Assembly (NCBI RefSeq): GCF_013409995.1
Contig: NZ_JACCBX010000011.1
Coordinates: 1-64,000, forward strand
Direction of reading: 5' to 3'
DNA from: Neobacillus driksii
GTDB lineage: Bacteria > Bacillota > Bacilli > Bacillales > Cytobacillaceae
DNA length: 64,000 nt
Below are positions 8,197 through 15,739 of this stretch, piece by piece. Below the pieces are notes generated by a model. That model did not search any database. It was not told where the DNA came from and saw only the letters and a program-made list of their open reading frames with translations. The position numbers and the translations under genes are program-made. Numbering within the stretch: position 1 is the stretch's first letter; each line of letters begins with the position of its first letter.

Positions 8197-9201
8197 TTAA
8201 AGACTTCTGTTCCTTAATGCTTCCCTATCTACATTTTGCGGAGGTTGTTCCAACCACCTGTTTTCAATCATCAATTGAGTTCCATCATGAGCATATTGAA
8301 GTATTTCAGCCACTAACCTTGTATAATGCCCACCTATATCCTTTCTAAGGCTTGCACCAATTGCAGCCCCGTAGCCAGCAACACTAATTTCATTCAGGCT
8401 AAGAGTATGTAACATCATTAGCTTATCTGAAAATGGTGAATCAACGGATTGAGATATGTTTGAATCCCAGGTACTTGGTAACGGCACTTCATCTTCAACC
8501 AATATTTGTCTAAAAACAGTTTCATGCTTTGCGGCTATTTCTGCACCTCTTTCCATATATTTTCTAACTTCAGGTGATTTAGCCGTTTGGGAAAAACCAG
8601 ATATAAATGTTCTACCAATTGAGTTTGTTTCTGTATTTTTACAAATATGTGCTAGTTCAATGGCAGTTAAAGGTCGATGTTTACCTATTAATCCTGATAG
8701 AAATGATTCGCTTTGAATGTATTCAGCTTTTTCCATTGGAGCAATGGTAGGCGAACGGACGAAAGCACCTTTCTTAAGAAGTAAGTCACAAGTATCATTG
8801 TAAAGTTTCATAAACATTTCAGAAGTTTTCGTAAAAAATCCCCTTACATCTTTTCGTGCCTGCACTTCAAGCAAAGCAGCTGCGGCTACTGTACCAGTCG
8901 CAGCCATGTATTTAATATATCGCAAGGTAAAAAGGTCTGAATATAATCGACCCGCATTTAAGTTTACATCTTCTTGTGTGAATCCAATAGGTATCGCATG
9001 GTTTTCTTTTTCAAAGATTTGTTTAACTTCATTTACAACAAAATTACAATTTTTCATAGCAGATTGAATAATGTCTGTACTATCTTCATCTTCATTTACC
9101 TTGGCAAAATGCTGGACAATACAATAAGCCATTGAATTCTGCATAAAGGCACTCCATAATGCTGCAACTTCTGAAGAAATAAGTTCTGGGTTATGCTCCA
9201 T
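8197..9201 (-). CDS. DUF3231 family protein, copy 1
   Basis: A 334-residue, mostly helical soluble protein with no signal peptide. It is built from two homologous halves of about 165 residues. Each begins with an LxxxExAxLW/IC-like helix and ends with an RKDVRGFFTK-(20-25)-LLLKKGAFVRSP or RKDIGGHYTR-(20-25)-MIENRWLEQPP block. This matches what I recall of DUF3231, a Bacillaceae family with a ferritin-like or spore-coat-like helical fold but no proven function. It is a close homologue of 9875-10891, and each copy is preceded by a DNA-ligase fragment, so the pair arose by tandem duplication. Confidence 0.82.
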   Translation of the reverse strand: MEHNPELISSEVAALWSAFMQNSMAYCIVQHFAKVNEDEDSTDIIQSAMKNCNFVVNEVKQIFEKENHAIPIGFTQEDVNLNAGRLYSDLFTLRYIKYMAATGTVAAAALLEVQARKDVRGFFTKTSEMFMKLYNDTCDLLLKKGAFVRSPTIAPMEKAEYIQSESFLSGLIGKHRPLTAIELAHICKNTETNSIGRTFISGFSQTAKSPEVRKYMERGAEIAAKHETVFRQILVEDEVPLPSTWDSNISQSVDSPFSDKLMMLHTLSLNEISVAGYGAAIGASLRKDIGGHYTRLVAEILQYAHDGTQLMIENRWLEQPPQNVDREALRNRSL

Positions 9202-9314
9202 TATTTGTTAACACTCCAATGTTTTTTTTCTTATTGTTTACAAAATGTTTTCAAAGTATTAATTCATTATGGAGAAGTAAACATGTTTTATTTTCGAAAT
9301 TAAATCAAAACTTT

Positions 9315-9362
9315 CCTCAACTAACCTGCCTCAATAGTTTAAGTACATTCCTTCACAATCTT
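9315..9362. repeat. Dispersed repeat, half-element
   Basis: CTCAACTAACCTGCCTCAATAG followed by TTTAAGTACATTCCTTCACAATC. This is the rightmost copy of the family that I found. Confidence 0.55.
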
Positions 9363-9429
9363 ATATATATAACAAATAAAAAGAAGGAACCATTGTGATC
9401 CCAAACTAAACAATGCTTTAAGGATTTTT

Positions 9430-9605
9430 CTTCCATTCCACAAATGAAGGTATCCGGAGGAACCCAGCTTTAGTTATGTTCCTATATTTGACCCGGCATT
9501 TAACCGGCTCAAAAAAGATAAATTTATCATCTTCTGAAACGACTTGATGCTGCCGGTAAAGGTTCTTTTTTTCTCCGGGTGGCATAAATCACATTACTCT
9601 AGCTG
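9430..9605 (-). pseudogene. DNA-ligase C-terminal fragment, copy 1, frameshifted
   Basis: The minus strand encodes QVVSEDDKFIFFEPVKC and RVKYRNITKAGFLRIPSF, nearly identical to the fragment at 11034-11219. The C-x-V-[KF]-[YF]-R-N-x-T-K-x-G-x-L-R-x-P-x-F pattern resembles motif VI in the OB fold of ATP-dependent DNA ligases. Relative to copy 2 there is one extra A in the poly-A run encoding the TRRKKK segment (seven versus six A), which breaks the frame. The ligase catalytic domain is absent. The remaining bases to 9820 show no gene. Confidence 0.55.
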
Positions 9606-9820
9606 GTTTTCCAAAGCTCAGCAGCGTCCAGGATTCAACCCTGGTATATTTAACGCAAATACTTACCTTCCCACCTTGGAATACCCTCAACGTCATCTTC
9701 TAGCGAGTCAAACGTATTGAGCGTTAATGATATTATGAAAATGAACAGCGTTCCCATTCTACTATACGCCAACGCTAAGGAAAAAGTTTAAGTTAATACC
9801 TGAGAAGCCTAGGAATTTCA

Positions 9821-9854
9821 AAAAAACAGAGCTTGTACGTATCCAAGCTCTTTG
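9821..9854 (-). terminator. Terminator of the second DUF3231 gene
   Basis: On the minus strand AGAGCTTG-gatacgta-CAAGCTCTG followed by TTTTTTT. Confidence 0.85.
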
Positions 9855-9874
9855 TAACATTCTATCATAACTGA

Positions 9875-10891
9875 TTAATGCTTTCTCCGTATTAATTCAT
9901 CCCTATCTGCTGCCAGTGGAGGTTGTTCTAACCATCCATTATTAATCATGATATTAGCTCCATCCTCAGTGTATAATTGAATTTCTAATGAAAGCCTGTT
10001 ATACATTGAACTAATATCACCTCTTAGACCTTGTGCAACCCCCTGACCATAATAACCGATACTCAAAGCATTCAACCCAGATGTAAAGAACATCATGAGT
10101 TTATCAGAAAATGTATTAGTTGTACTACTCGTTATTTCTGAATCCCAACCCATTGGTGACGGGAGTTTACTTTCCTCTAATTTTCCTCTAAATAATGTTA
10201 CATGTTTATTCGCAATTTCTATACCTTTTATAAAGAACTGTTTTACATCCTTTTTCTTTGCAACCTGACTAAATCCGGTAAGGGTAGCTGCACCCAGAGC
10301 ATTTCTTTGAAGATTATTATATAAATTATCTACTTCCATTGCTGCTAATGGTCTTTTCTCTCCAACTACATCTAAGATAAACCATTGCTTTTTTACATAT
10401 TCAACCTCCTCTAAATTGGGCAAGTTGGGAGACCTTATGTACAACCCTTTTATCAATAATAAGTCCTTTGCTTTTTCATATAATTCCATTGTTTCAGAAA
10501 GGCAGTTCTTATAATATGCTGTAATGTCTTGTCTCACTGATGTTGCTACGCTGCCTGCATATACTGTTAATCCAACCTTAGCCATTTGGTGTATAAAATT
10601 TAATACAAAGCTGTCTGAAAAAAGTCGAGGAGCAGCTAGATCAACATCCTCCGTAATACTAAAACCTTGTGGAACTACATTCTTTTCTTCTGTTAATATA
10701 GCTGTAATTTTTTGGACATGTGAATTAGATAGCTGCAATGCAAATTCAATTAAAGGCTTAATCTCATCATCCTCAGCTTTTTCTAAAAAATATGTAAGCA
10801 CACATATGCTTGAGCTATCATTTAAATATTGCGACCAAAGTTGAGCAATCTCTCCTGCCGTTAGCCTAATCTGCTTTCCCTTTTCCTCCAT
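9875..10891 (-). CDS. DUF3231 family protein, copy 2
   Basis: A 338-residue homologue of 8197-9201 with the same two-repeat helical plan. It shares SxxVxxFSDKLMMxxTxxLNxxSxxxYG and W-DSEIT/NIS segments, DADxD-type acidic stretches, and the end NNGWLEQPP-x-DRDEL. GGAGGTCGCTGT precedes the ATG at 10891. Divergence from copy 1 is substantial at protein level, so the duplication is old or was followed by selection. It has its own terminator. Function unknown. Confidence 0.82.
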   Translation of the reverse strand: MEEKGKQIRLTAGEIAQLWSQYLNDSSSICVLTYFLEKAEDDEIKPLIEFALQLSNSHVQKITAILTEEKNVVPQGFSITEDVDLAAPRLFSDSFVLNFIHQMAKVGLTVYAGSVATSVRQDITAYYKNCLSETMELYEKAKDLLLIKGLYIRSPNLPNLEEVEYVKKQWFILDVVGEKRPLAAMEVDNLYNNLQRNALGAATLTGFSQVAKKKDVKQFFIKGIEIANKHVTLFRGKLEESKLPSPMGWDSEITSSTTNTFSDKLMMFFTSGLNALSIGYYGQGVAQGLRGDISSMYNRLSLEIQLYTEDGANIMINNGWLEQPPLAADRDELIRRKH

Positions 10892-10973
10892 ACAGCGACC
10901 TCCAAATAGAAATACTACATGTTACTCTCTCCACAAATTACCTTTAATATGTATCAGTATATGGACTGTATAA

Positions 10974-11014
10974 TACAAAAAATGAGCCTCGTTAAAACGC
11001 ACGGCTCATAAACA
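10974..11014 (-). terminator. Terminator after ligase fragment 2
   Basis: On the minus strand ATGAGCC pairs with GGCTCAT and is followed by TTTTTTG, just downstream of the 11034 stop codon. Confidence 0.7.
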
Positions 11015-11033
11015 ATTTATATGATTTAACTTT

Positions 11034-11219
11034 TTAATACCATTCTACAAATGACGGTATCCGGAGGAACCCAGCTTTAGTTATGTTCCTAAACTTGACC
11101 CGGCATTTAACCGGCTCAAAAAAGATAAATTTATCATCCTCTGAAACAACTTTCTGCTGCCGGTATAGTTTCTTTTTTCTCCGGGTGGCATAAACTCCAT
11201 AATCCCAGTGGTTTACCAT
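11034..11219 (-). pseudogene. DNA-ligase C-terminal fragment, copy 2
   Basis: A 61-codon frame ending EPVKCRVKFRNITKAGFLRI then PSFVEWY. The Cys-Val-Lys-Phe-Arg-Asn ... Leu-Arg-x-Pro block resembles the C-terminal OB-fold motif VI of ATP-dependent DNA ligases, as in phage-like or LigB-type enzymes. No adenylation domain (KxDG) is present upstream, so this is a remnant or a stand-alone small ORF derived from one. Homology to the 9430-9605 copy continues into the flanking AAAGCTCAG(T/C)AG sequence at about 11225. Confidence 0.5.
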
Positions 11220-11324
11220 TTAGAAAGCTCAGTAGTAGCCCAAATTCGCCTCTTCTAAGCTCTATTAACCATGAATCATCAGCATGTTGGGTAATTAATC
11301 AGGTTGAGCCAATCTTGGCTACAT

Positions 11325-12048
11325 TTATTGAGGTAACTTCGCTAAGTCATTTGCTTGTTGCGTTAAATTAAAAAGAGATTTACGATCTATTAGTCTAACT
11401 TGGAGTTTTCTTGCATCATCTATAGCTTGTTCCGTAAAAAATGAATTTGTTATAACACATGCTTCATCACATTTATATATATGCTGTCCCGAGAAAACCT
11501 GTTGAATTGCAGTATTAGTCAATTTTGCGTCATATCGTTTACATTGAATAGCGATCTTTTTACTATTTTTGTAAGCGATAATATCGACACCTTTATCTCC
11601 CGTTACCTGCGTTAATTCTACACCTGTATATCCCATATTTTTTAGGAGTTGCTGGACGAAGACTTCAAATTGAATTCCTCATGTTATCAACTTCGGATAA
11701 GGTGTAATCAACCTTTTCCCTCTTTAATTTTGCTTGTTCTATCCTCCATTTTTTCACCTTTTCTTTTTGAGAGGAAACTTCAGTCCTTGGATCAAAAATA
11801 ATTGGTAAATTGGGATAAGGGTATGCAGCAGCTTCCTTTTTATCTAACTTCTCACTTAATCTAAATATGTAAAAACTCATAACGCCAAGAATAAATGCAA
11901 CAGTTTATGAAGTAAATGTTCCCCTTACGAATAAAAAATACATCCCTAAAAATAAAGCAAAAAAGAACATAGTCCCACTAACAATAGATAAAATTTTGGC
12001 ATTTCTCCCATATTTCCTGTATCTTTCTTTCTCTACTTCTTTATTTCT
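11325..12048 (-). pseudogene. Membrane-anchored Mrr-type restriction endonuclease, disrupted
   Basis: Three open segments read as one gene. 12048-11908 encodes a basic start and a transmembrane helix (ILSIVSGTMFFFALFLGMYF) and ends at an in-frame TAA (11905-11907). 11904-11668 continues with a second helix (TVAFILGVMSFYIF) and a charged linker. 11325-11690, in another frame, encodes GIQFEVFVQQLLKNMGYTGV then GDKGVDIIAYKN and IAIQCKRY. These give the PD-(D/E)xK Asp and Gln-x-Lys of Mrr-cat nucleases. A frameshift near 11668-11690 and the TAA mean that no intact product is made. Such nucleases cut modified or foreign DNA. Confidence 0.75.
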
Positions 12049-12302
12049 TCATCATTCTTACTTTTTTGTCTATTATATTCCTCCTTTAGGCACAGAAAAC
12101 ACTTTAATTCTACTTTCTTATGTTCATAGTTAAATGATTCATAAATAACTATGTTTATCTCGTCAGAAAAACCAATTAAATCCCCATGTACCGAACATTT
12201 CATGCTTAACTTTCTGCTTAAATGTCTATTGTTTTTTGTTGTTTTGTTGTAACTAGCCCCCATATACTCCTCATCCACTTTCCTTTTACTTCCATAATAC
12301 AA
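12033..12302 (-). CDS. Hypothetical small cysteine-containing protein
   Basis: Up to 89 residues from TTG (12302). An internal ATG at 12263, preceded by GAGGAG, would give 76 residues and may be the true start. It has a basic N-terminus, then MKCSVHGD and VELKCFLCLKEEY, a possible C-x(n)-H ... C-x-x-C metal-binding pattern, and a Lys/Glu-rich tail. I recognise no family. It sits directly upstream of, and slightly overlaps, the broken nuclease gene, so the two may once have been a unit. Confidence 0.4.
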   Translation of the reverse strand: MYYGSKRKVDEEYMGASYNKTTKNNRHLSRKLSMKCSVHGDLIGFSDEINIVIYESFNYEHKKVELKCFLCLKEEYNRQKSKNDEEIKK

Positions 12303-12447
12303 AATTCTGAGTTAATATCACATACTTTTTTAAAGCCGTTTCTAGCAGTAAAAGATTTTACTTACAACCTGTTAGTGAAAATAGGAAAATAATAACCGAA
12401 TATTACCACAATATTCGTAGTATAGACGTCATCCCATACAGTAAGCT

Positions 12448-12528
12448 TTACCGAATGGTTACATTCTCCGGCATAAAGTATGCCCCTTGCCACTTTATTT
12501 TCCCTCGAACTCTTAGTACCAATTTCAT
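12448..12528 (-). pseudogene. YolD-like gene remnant with LexA box
   Basis: Only 26 codons remain: VRGKIKWQGAYFMPENV, the N-terminal signature of YolD-family proteins, which normally precede the SOS-induced Y-family polymerase gene uvrX. The frame stops at TAA (12448-12450). GGGGGTGAT lies just before the start, which is ATG at 12528 or TTG at 12522. A perfect LexA box lies upstream at 12549-12562. No polymerase gene follows. Confidence 0.65.
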
Positions 12529-12548
12529 CACCCCCTAACCATCATACA

Positions 12549-12562
12549 CGAACATTAGTTCT
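12549..12562 (-). promoter_or_regulatory. LexA (SOS) box of the yolD remnant
   Basis: CGAACATTAGTTCT contains GAAC-N4-GTTC, the Bacillus LexA/DinR operator core, 21 bases before the remnant's start codon. Confidence 0.75.
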
Positions 12563-12722
12563 TGTTTGCAAAAAAGGAAAAGAACACCATAAAAAGTGGT
12601 CTTTGATTAAATTATTCAACTTTTCAAACCACCTACTTACATCGGAAAGAAGGTCTTAAATTTACCTTAAAAGTAATATAATCAATTAAGTTTTTATTGA
12701 AATTTAATAAGGGGTGAAATTT

Positions 12723-12899
12723 ATGTCAAAAGTTAAAAAGCCGTTTTACAGAGGAGAAATTTATAAATCTCTGAACGAAGTTGGAAGGACATTATCCTTT
12801 GTCGTTAATATTTATCAAAATAAGAAGGATAAAGAGAAAATATGGATTGTATCCAATGATATCTTAGCACCTACGGAAGCTAATAATCATCCAAACTGA
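12723..12899 (+). CDS. Hypothetical small protein, possibly truncated by UGA
   Basis: A 58-residue product from the ATG at 12723, chosen because AAGGGGTG lies seven bases upstream. It is basic (SKVKKPFYRGEIYKSLNEVG) with KIWIVSNDILAPTEANN at the end. The same frame stays open after the TGA (12897-12899) for 23 more codons (VNYHPKLFRRLKEVLIKEG then RWTD) to TAG at 12969. This looks coding, so the gene may once have been about 82 residues and lost its end to a nonsense change. Family not recognised. Confidence 0.5.
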   Translation: MSKVKKPFYRGEIYKSLNEVGRTLSFVVNIYQNKKDKEKIWIVSNDILAPTEANNHPN

Positions 12900-13075
12900 G
12901 TTAATTATCATCCTAAATTATTCCGACGTTTAAAAGAGGTTTTGATTAAGGAAGGAAGATGGACGGATTAGCATATATATATGAATGGCTCCAATACCGA
13001 AATTCGCCCTACCTCATTAAGAGACGGGGCTTTTCATTCATCATTTAGTGTGTTCGTCTTGTTGAAGGTAAATAA

Positions 13076-13343
13076 TCAATCCTTTTCCTCACTTCGGATT
13101 TTCACTTGGATATAATAGTCATTTAAGAATTTTGCTGCGTCATCAAGACCGATTGTTCCCTAAGACTTCTCATCTTAAAGTTTATTGGATTTTTAGTAGG
13201 TCTATTAAGTATCGCAAAACGAGCTTCTCTCTGGTATTCAAAGAAGCGATCTGTGGAGTCCCTGTATCCATTACTTGAACTTGAATTTGTGACTGCCCTT
13301 TTAAATCAGAAATTTTTCTTGTCAGCATTATATGATAAGACAT
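13076..13343 (-). pseudogene. Decayed SOS-box gene, two frameshifts
   Basis: An ATG at 13343 with AGGTGA upstream opens a 53-codon frame (MSYHIMLTRKISDLKGQSQI ...). After about codon 28 the next frame reads more like protein (DSTDRFFEYQREARFAILNR then PTKNPINFK), and a third ends DDAAKFLNDYYIQVKIRSEE at TGA (13076-13078). This suggests one gene of about 85-90 codons broken by two indels. I do not recognise the family. A GAAC-N4-GTTT LexA-like box lies about 35 bases upstream. Confidence 0.45.
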
Positions 13344-13365
13344 GAAATCACCTCACATATATTAT

Positions 13366-13381
13366 ATACAAACATTCGTTC
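13366..13381 (-). promoter_or_regulatory. Probable LexA box
   Basis: On the minus strand GAACGAATGTTT matches GAAC-N4-GTTC except for the last base. It is placed shortly before the decayed gene at 13076-13343. Confidence 0.45.
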
Positions 13382-13397
13382 CTATTGTTTGATTCAA

Positions 13398-13425
13398 AAT
13401 AAAAAACCTTCCAAAAAGGAAGGCT
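13398..13425 (-). terminator. Terminator on the minus strand without an intact gene
   Basis: CCTTCC-ttttt-GGAAGG followed by TTTTTTATTTTG on the minus strand. No intact minus-strand gene lies in 13425-13800, and I see no other feature there. Confidence 0.5.
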
Positions 13426-13821
13426 GAAGCACACGGAACATCTCAATTATATTTTTGTGGGTCTTTTAATATTAGTAGTGAACAACACTCCACATGTGTG
13501 GTATTAGGGACAAAATGATGTGACCAAAAGGTGACCAGAAATGACTGTTACAGTTTTTTTAAATAGTAAATACCTGTTCAATTAAAGTTAAACCCTTATA
13601 CGTCAAGGATTTTCGCGCTCTATTGGAATCAAATCTACCTTAAGGATATGAGTATCAAGCAGTTTTGAAATTAGAGGAATAGAGGATTTTTATGTACTTT
13701 TACTAAATTCTGATAGTGAAGTTATCCTGTTAAAGTTATATATAATTGAACGAAAGAATTTAGGAGAAATTTGGAAATCAAATAAATTTATTAAAACGAC
13801 CAAAAGAAGGTGAATAAATTC

Positions 13822-14445
13822 GTGGCCAAGAAAAAAACACATGAGGAGTTTGTTCAACAAGTATTTACTGAAATTGGTGAAGAATATATTGTACTAGGAA
13901 AATATCAAGGCTCTATGAAAAAGGTTAAAATGAAACATGTTAAGTGTGGCAACGTGTATGAAACTACAACTGGAAGCTTTTTAAATAAAAAGAGTAGATG
14001 CAAACGATGTACTTATGAAAGAGTAACAAAAAGCAGGACAAAAACTCAGAGGCAATTTGAGCACGAGGTATTCGAGTTAGTGAAGGATGAGTATGAAGTT
14101 TTAGGGCAATATATTACCACTCATACAGACATTAAGATTAAGCATAATGTCTGTGGTAATGAATATATGGTGCGACCTCATAATTTTTTACAAGGAGCAA
14201 GATGTTCGGAATGTAGACGAAAAGAACTCTCCAACAGAACTAGAAAGTCCCATCGATCATTTCTGCAGGAAGTATTCAAACGTGTAGGTGAAGAATATGT
14301 TATTTTAGGGACTTATAAAGGTGCCAACTCAAGTTCCTCTTATAACTTCACAAATGTTCCTCAAAACCCTTATATATCAAGGTTGGCGGGACTGCGTGGG
14401 AATCGAACCCACCAGACCTGGCACGCAGGTCTCAAGCAGTTTTGA
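13822..14445 (+). CDS. Tandem zinc-ribbon-like repeat protein, truncated 3' end
   Basis: GTG at 13822 is preceded by AAGGTGA. The protein has two complete repeats of about 65 residues, each with an (H/Q)xxFxxxVFxxxxxEYxVLGxY helix-strand start, KHxxCGxxY and a CxxC (CKRC, CSEC). These suggest treble-clef or zinc-ribbon DNA-binding modules as in phage and homing-endonuclease-associated proteins. A third repeat begins (FLQEVFKRVGEEYVILGTY) but loses similarity at about 14330. From there the frame runs through 50 unrelated bases and then antisense through tRNA-Sec to the stop. The real gene was therefore longer and was cut at the tRNA-Sec side. Confidence 0.65.
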   Translation: MAKKKTHEEFVQQVFTEIGEEYIVLGKYQGSMKKVKMKHVKCGNVYETTTGSFLNKKSRCKRCTYERVTKSRTKTQRQFEHEVFELVKDEYEVLGQYITTHTDIKIKHNVCGNEYMVRPHNFLQGARCSECRRKELSNRTRKSHRSFLQEVFKRVGEEYVILGTYKGANSSSSYNFTNVPQNPYISRLAGLRGNRTHQTWHAGLKQF

Positions 14446-14480
14446 AGACTGTGGAGGACACCAGTACCCCATTCAGCCCC
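14384..14480 (-). tRNA. selC: tRNA-Sec (anticodon UCA)
   Basis: Reading the minus strand from 14480: acceptor strand GGGGCTGA; a D-arm stem TGGGG/CCTCCA; anticodon arm CAGT-CTTCAAA-ACTG with U33 and anticodon TCA; an extra-long variable arm AGACCTG-cgtgc-CAGGTCT; T-arm GTGGG-TTCGATT-CCCAC; acceptor GCAGTCCC, discriminator G and encoded CCA. Seven of eight acceptor pairs form (one G-U). The 97-nt length, UCA anticodon, long acceptor and long variable arm identify a selenocysteine tRNA. The cell should therefore also encode SelA, SelB, SelD and a selenoprotein, none of which lies in this window. Confidence 0.85.
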
Positions 14481-14699
14481 AGAATTATTATTGTAGAAAA
14501 GATAACTACTATTTGTAATCATAATACAATGGAATATAGTAATAATCAATAGTATTGGGGATTTTGTCATTTTTTCGACAACTTTTGCAACCCTCTTAAA
14601 AGCCCTCTTTCTCCTTTAAAATAAAGGTGATAACTTGTCTTTTCACCATATTACAGACTATAATAGATAGATGAAAATAGTAATCTGTAGGTGAATACA

Positions 14700-15131
14700 A
14701 TGGGGCAATTAACAGGTTGGTTTCTTTGGTTTATATTAATATGGATCTTTGCCTTTGCCGGGGCCATGGCGATTGGCGGATTTTTTATGTTTCGAAAGTT
14801 CCTTAAGAAAATGCCTAAAGAAGATGGCAAATCGGTGATGGACTGGGAAGAATATTATGTGAATGAATCCCGGCATCTTTGGGGCGAAGAAGAGAAAGCC
14901 CTTCTCGAAGACTTGGTGAGCCCGGTTCCTGAATTATTCCGTGATGTCGCTCGGCACAAGATAGCTGGTAAAATTGGCGAACTGGCTCTAAATGAAAAAG
15001 TCCCAAAAATTACAGAAGAGATCGTGATCCGCGGCTACATTCAAGCCACACCAAAAAGAGATCATAAATTTTTACGTAAAAAGCTATTTGAAAATAGAAT
15101 TGATGTAGCTCCATATGAGCATTTATTCTAA
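14700..15131 (+). CDS. yneK: YneK-like membrane protein (DUF2621)
   Basis: A 143-residue protein from the ATG at 14700, preceded by TAGGTG. One N-terminal transmembrane helix (about 5-33) is followed by a soluble domain with CPxxxx-free, acidic WEEYYVNES and LVSPVPELFRDVARHKIAGK segments, as in the DUF2621/YneK proteins of Bacillus. No function is established. Its position next to ccdC and ccdA matches the B. subtilis yneI-yneJ-yneK neighbourhood, although here it is on the opposite strand to those genes. A terminator follows directly. Confidence 0.75.
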   Translation: MGQLTGWFLWFILIWIFAFAGAMAIGGFFMFRKFLKKMPKEDGKSVMDWEEYYVNESRHLWGEEEKALLEDLVSPVPELFRDVARHKIAGKIGELALNEKVPKITEEIVIRGYIQATPKRDHKFLRKKLFENRIDVAPYEHLF

Positions 15132-15162
15132 ACCGTCCAATTTTTGGCGGTTTTTTTTCATG
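15129..15162 (+). terminator. Terminator of yneK
   Basis: AACCGTCCA pairs with TGGCGGTT and continues into a run of eight T, immediately after the stop codon. Confidence 0.85.
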
Positions 15163-15210
15163 AATTTGGATATTTTATTAAAGAGTCAAATAGTAGGTTG
15201 AGGTGAAACA

Positions 15211-15693
15211 ATGGCGAAACGTAAGGCGACTAAGAGGCATAAGATATTTAATCTATTGTTAATAGTGATACCGTGGCTGTCATTATTATTTATAGGAAAG
15301 CGCGATTTTAAACGCTATTCTTTTTCAGGTATATTTATTGTGATTTTTGAAATCATGAATCATTTGTATGGACACAAGCGGAATTGGTGGAAGTTTTACG
15401 ATAAGAAGAAATCTTTTATTAGAGATGAACTTCCTTTTAGTGTGGGTCCATATGCGCCTTTTTCGATGTGGCTCCTTAAAATCTCGGAAGGAAACTTTAA
15501 GAAATTTGTGCTACTAAATTTAATAGCTGATGGTGCCTTTGCTTTCTTTATCATTGATGTTCTTAAAAAACTTAAAATTATCAGTCTGGGTCGATTAAAT
15601 CATATTCAGTTTTTTGTCTACTTACACTATAAGGCCTATCTTTTATATGGGGTACAGTATTTGTTTGATAAAATTAGAAGATATCGTTATTAA
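15211..15693 (+). CDS. Membrane protein, second member of the local paralogous family
   Basis: A 160-residue polytopic protein starting at ATG with GAGGTGAAACA upstream. It shares with 7062-7535 the blocks IGKRDFKRYSF, HKRNWWKFYDKK, PFSVGPYAPFSMWLLKISEG, NFKKFVLLNLIADGAF and SLGRLNHIQ, and a short tail that ends in basic residues (KIRRYRY). Predicted helices are at about 12-28, 36-52, 75-95, 98-118 and 130-150. Function unknown. It sits in the conserved core between yneK and ccdC, so it is an insertion relative to the B. subtilis order. Confidence 0.78.
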   Translation: MAKRKATKRHKIFNLLLIVIPWLSLLFIGKRDFKRYSFSGIFIVIFEIMNHLYGHKRNWWKFYDKKKSFIRDELPFSVGPYAPFSMWLLKISEGNFKKFVLLNLIADGAFAFFIIDVLKKLKIISLGRLNHIQFFVYLHYKAYLLYGVQYLFDKIRRYRY

Positions 15694-15694
15694 A

Positions 15695-15732
15695 GAAACG
15701 CTCAGAGCTATTGTGCCCTGAGCGTTTTTTAT
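15695..15732. terminator. Bidirectional terminator
   Basis: AACGCTCAGaG pairs with CCTGAGCGTT and is followed by TTTTTT on the plus strand. It separates the convergent genes at 15211 and 15740 and can serve both. Confidence 0.8.
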
Positions 15733-15739
15733 AGCAATG

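Noticed and set aside
14370..14570. Minus-strand 66-codon frame at tRNA-Sec
   Set aside because: It is the tRNA gene and its flank read as protein.
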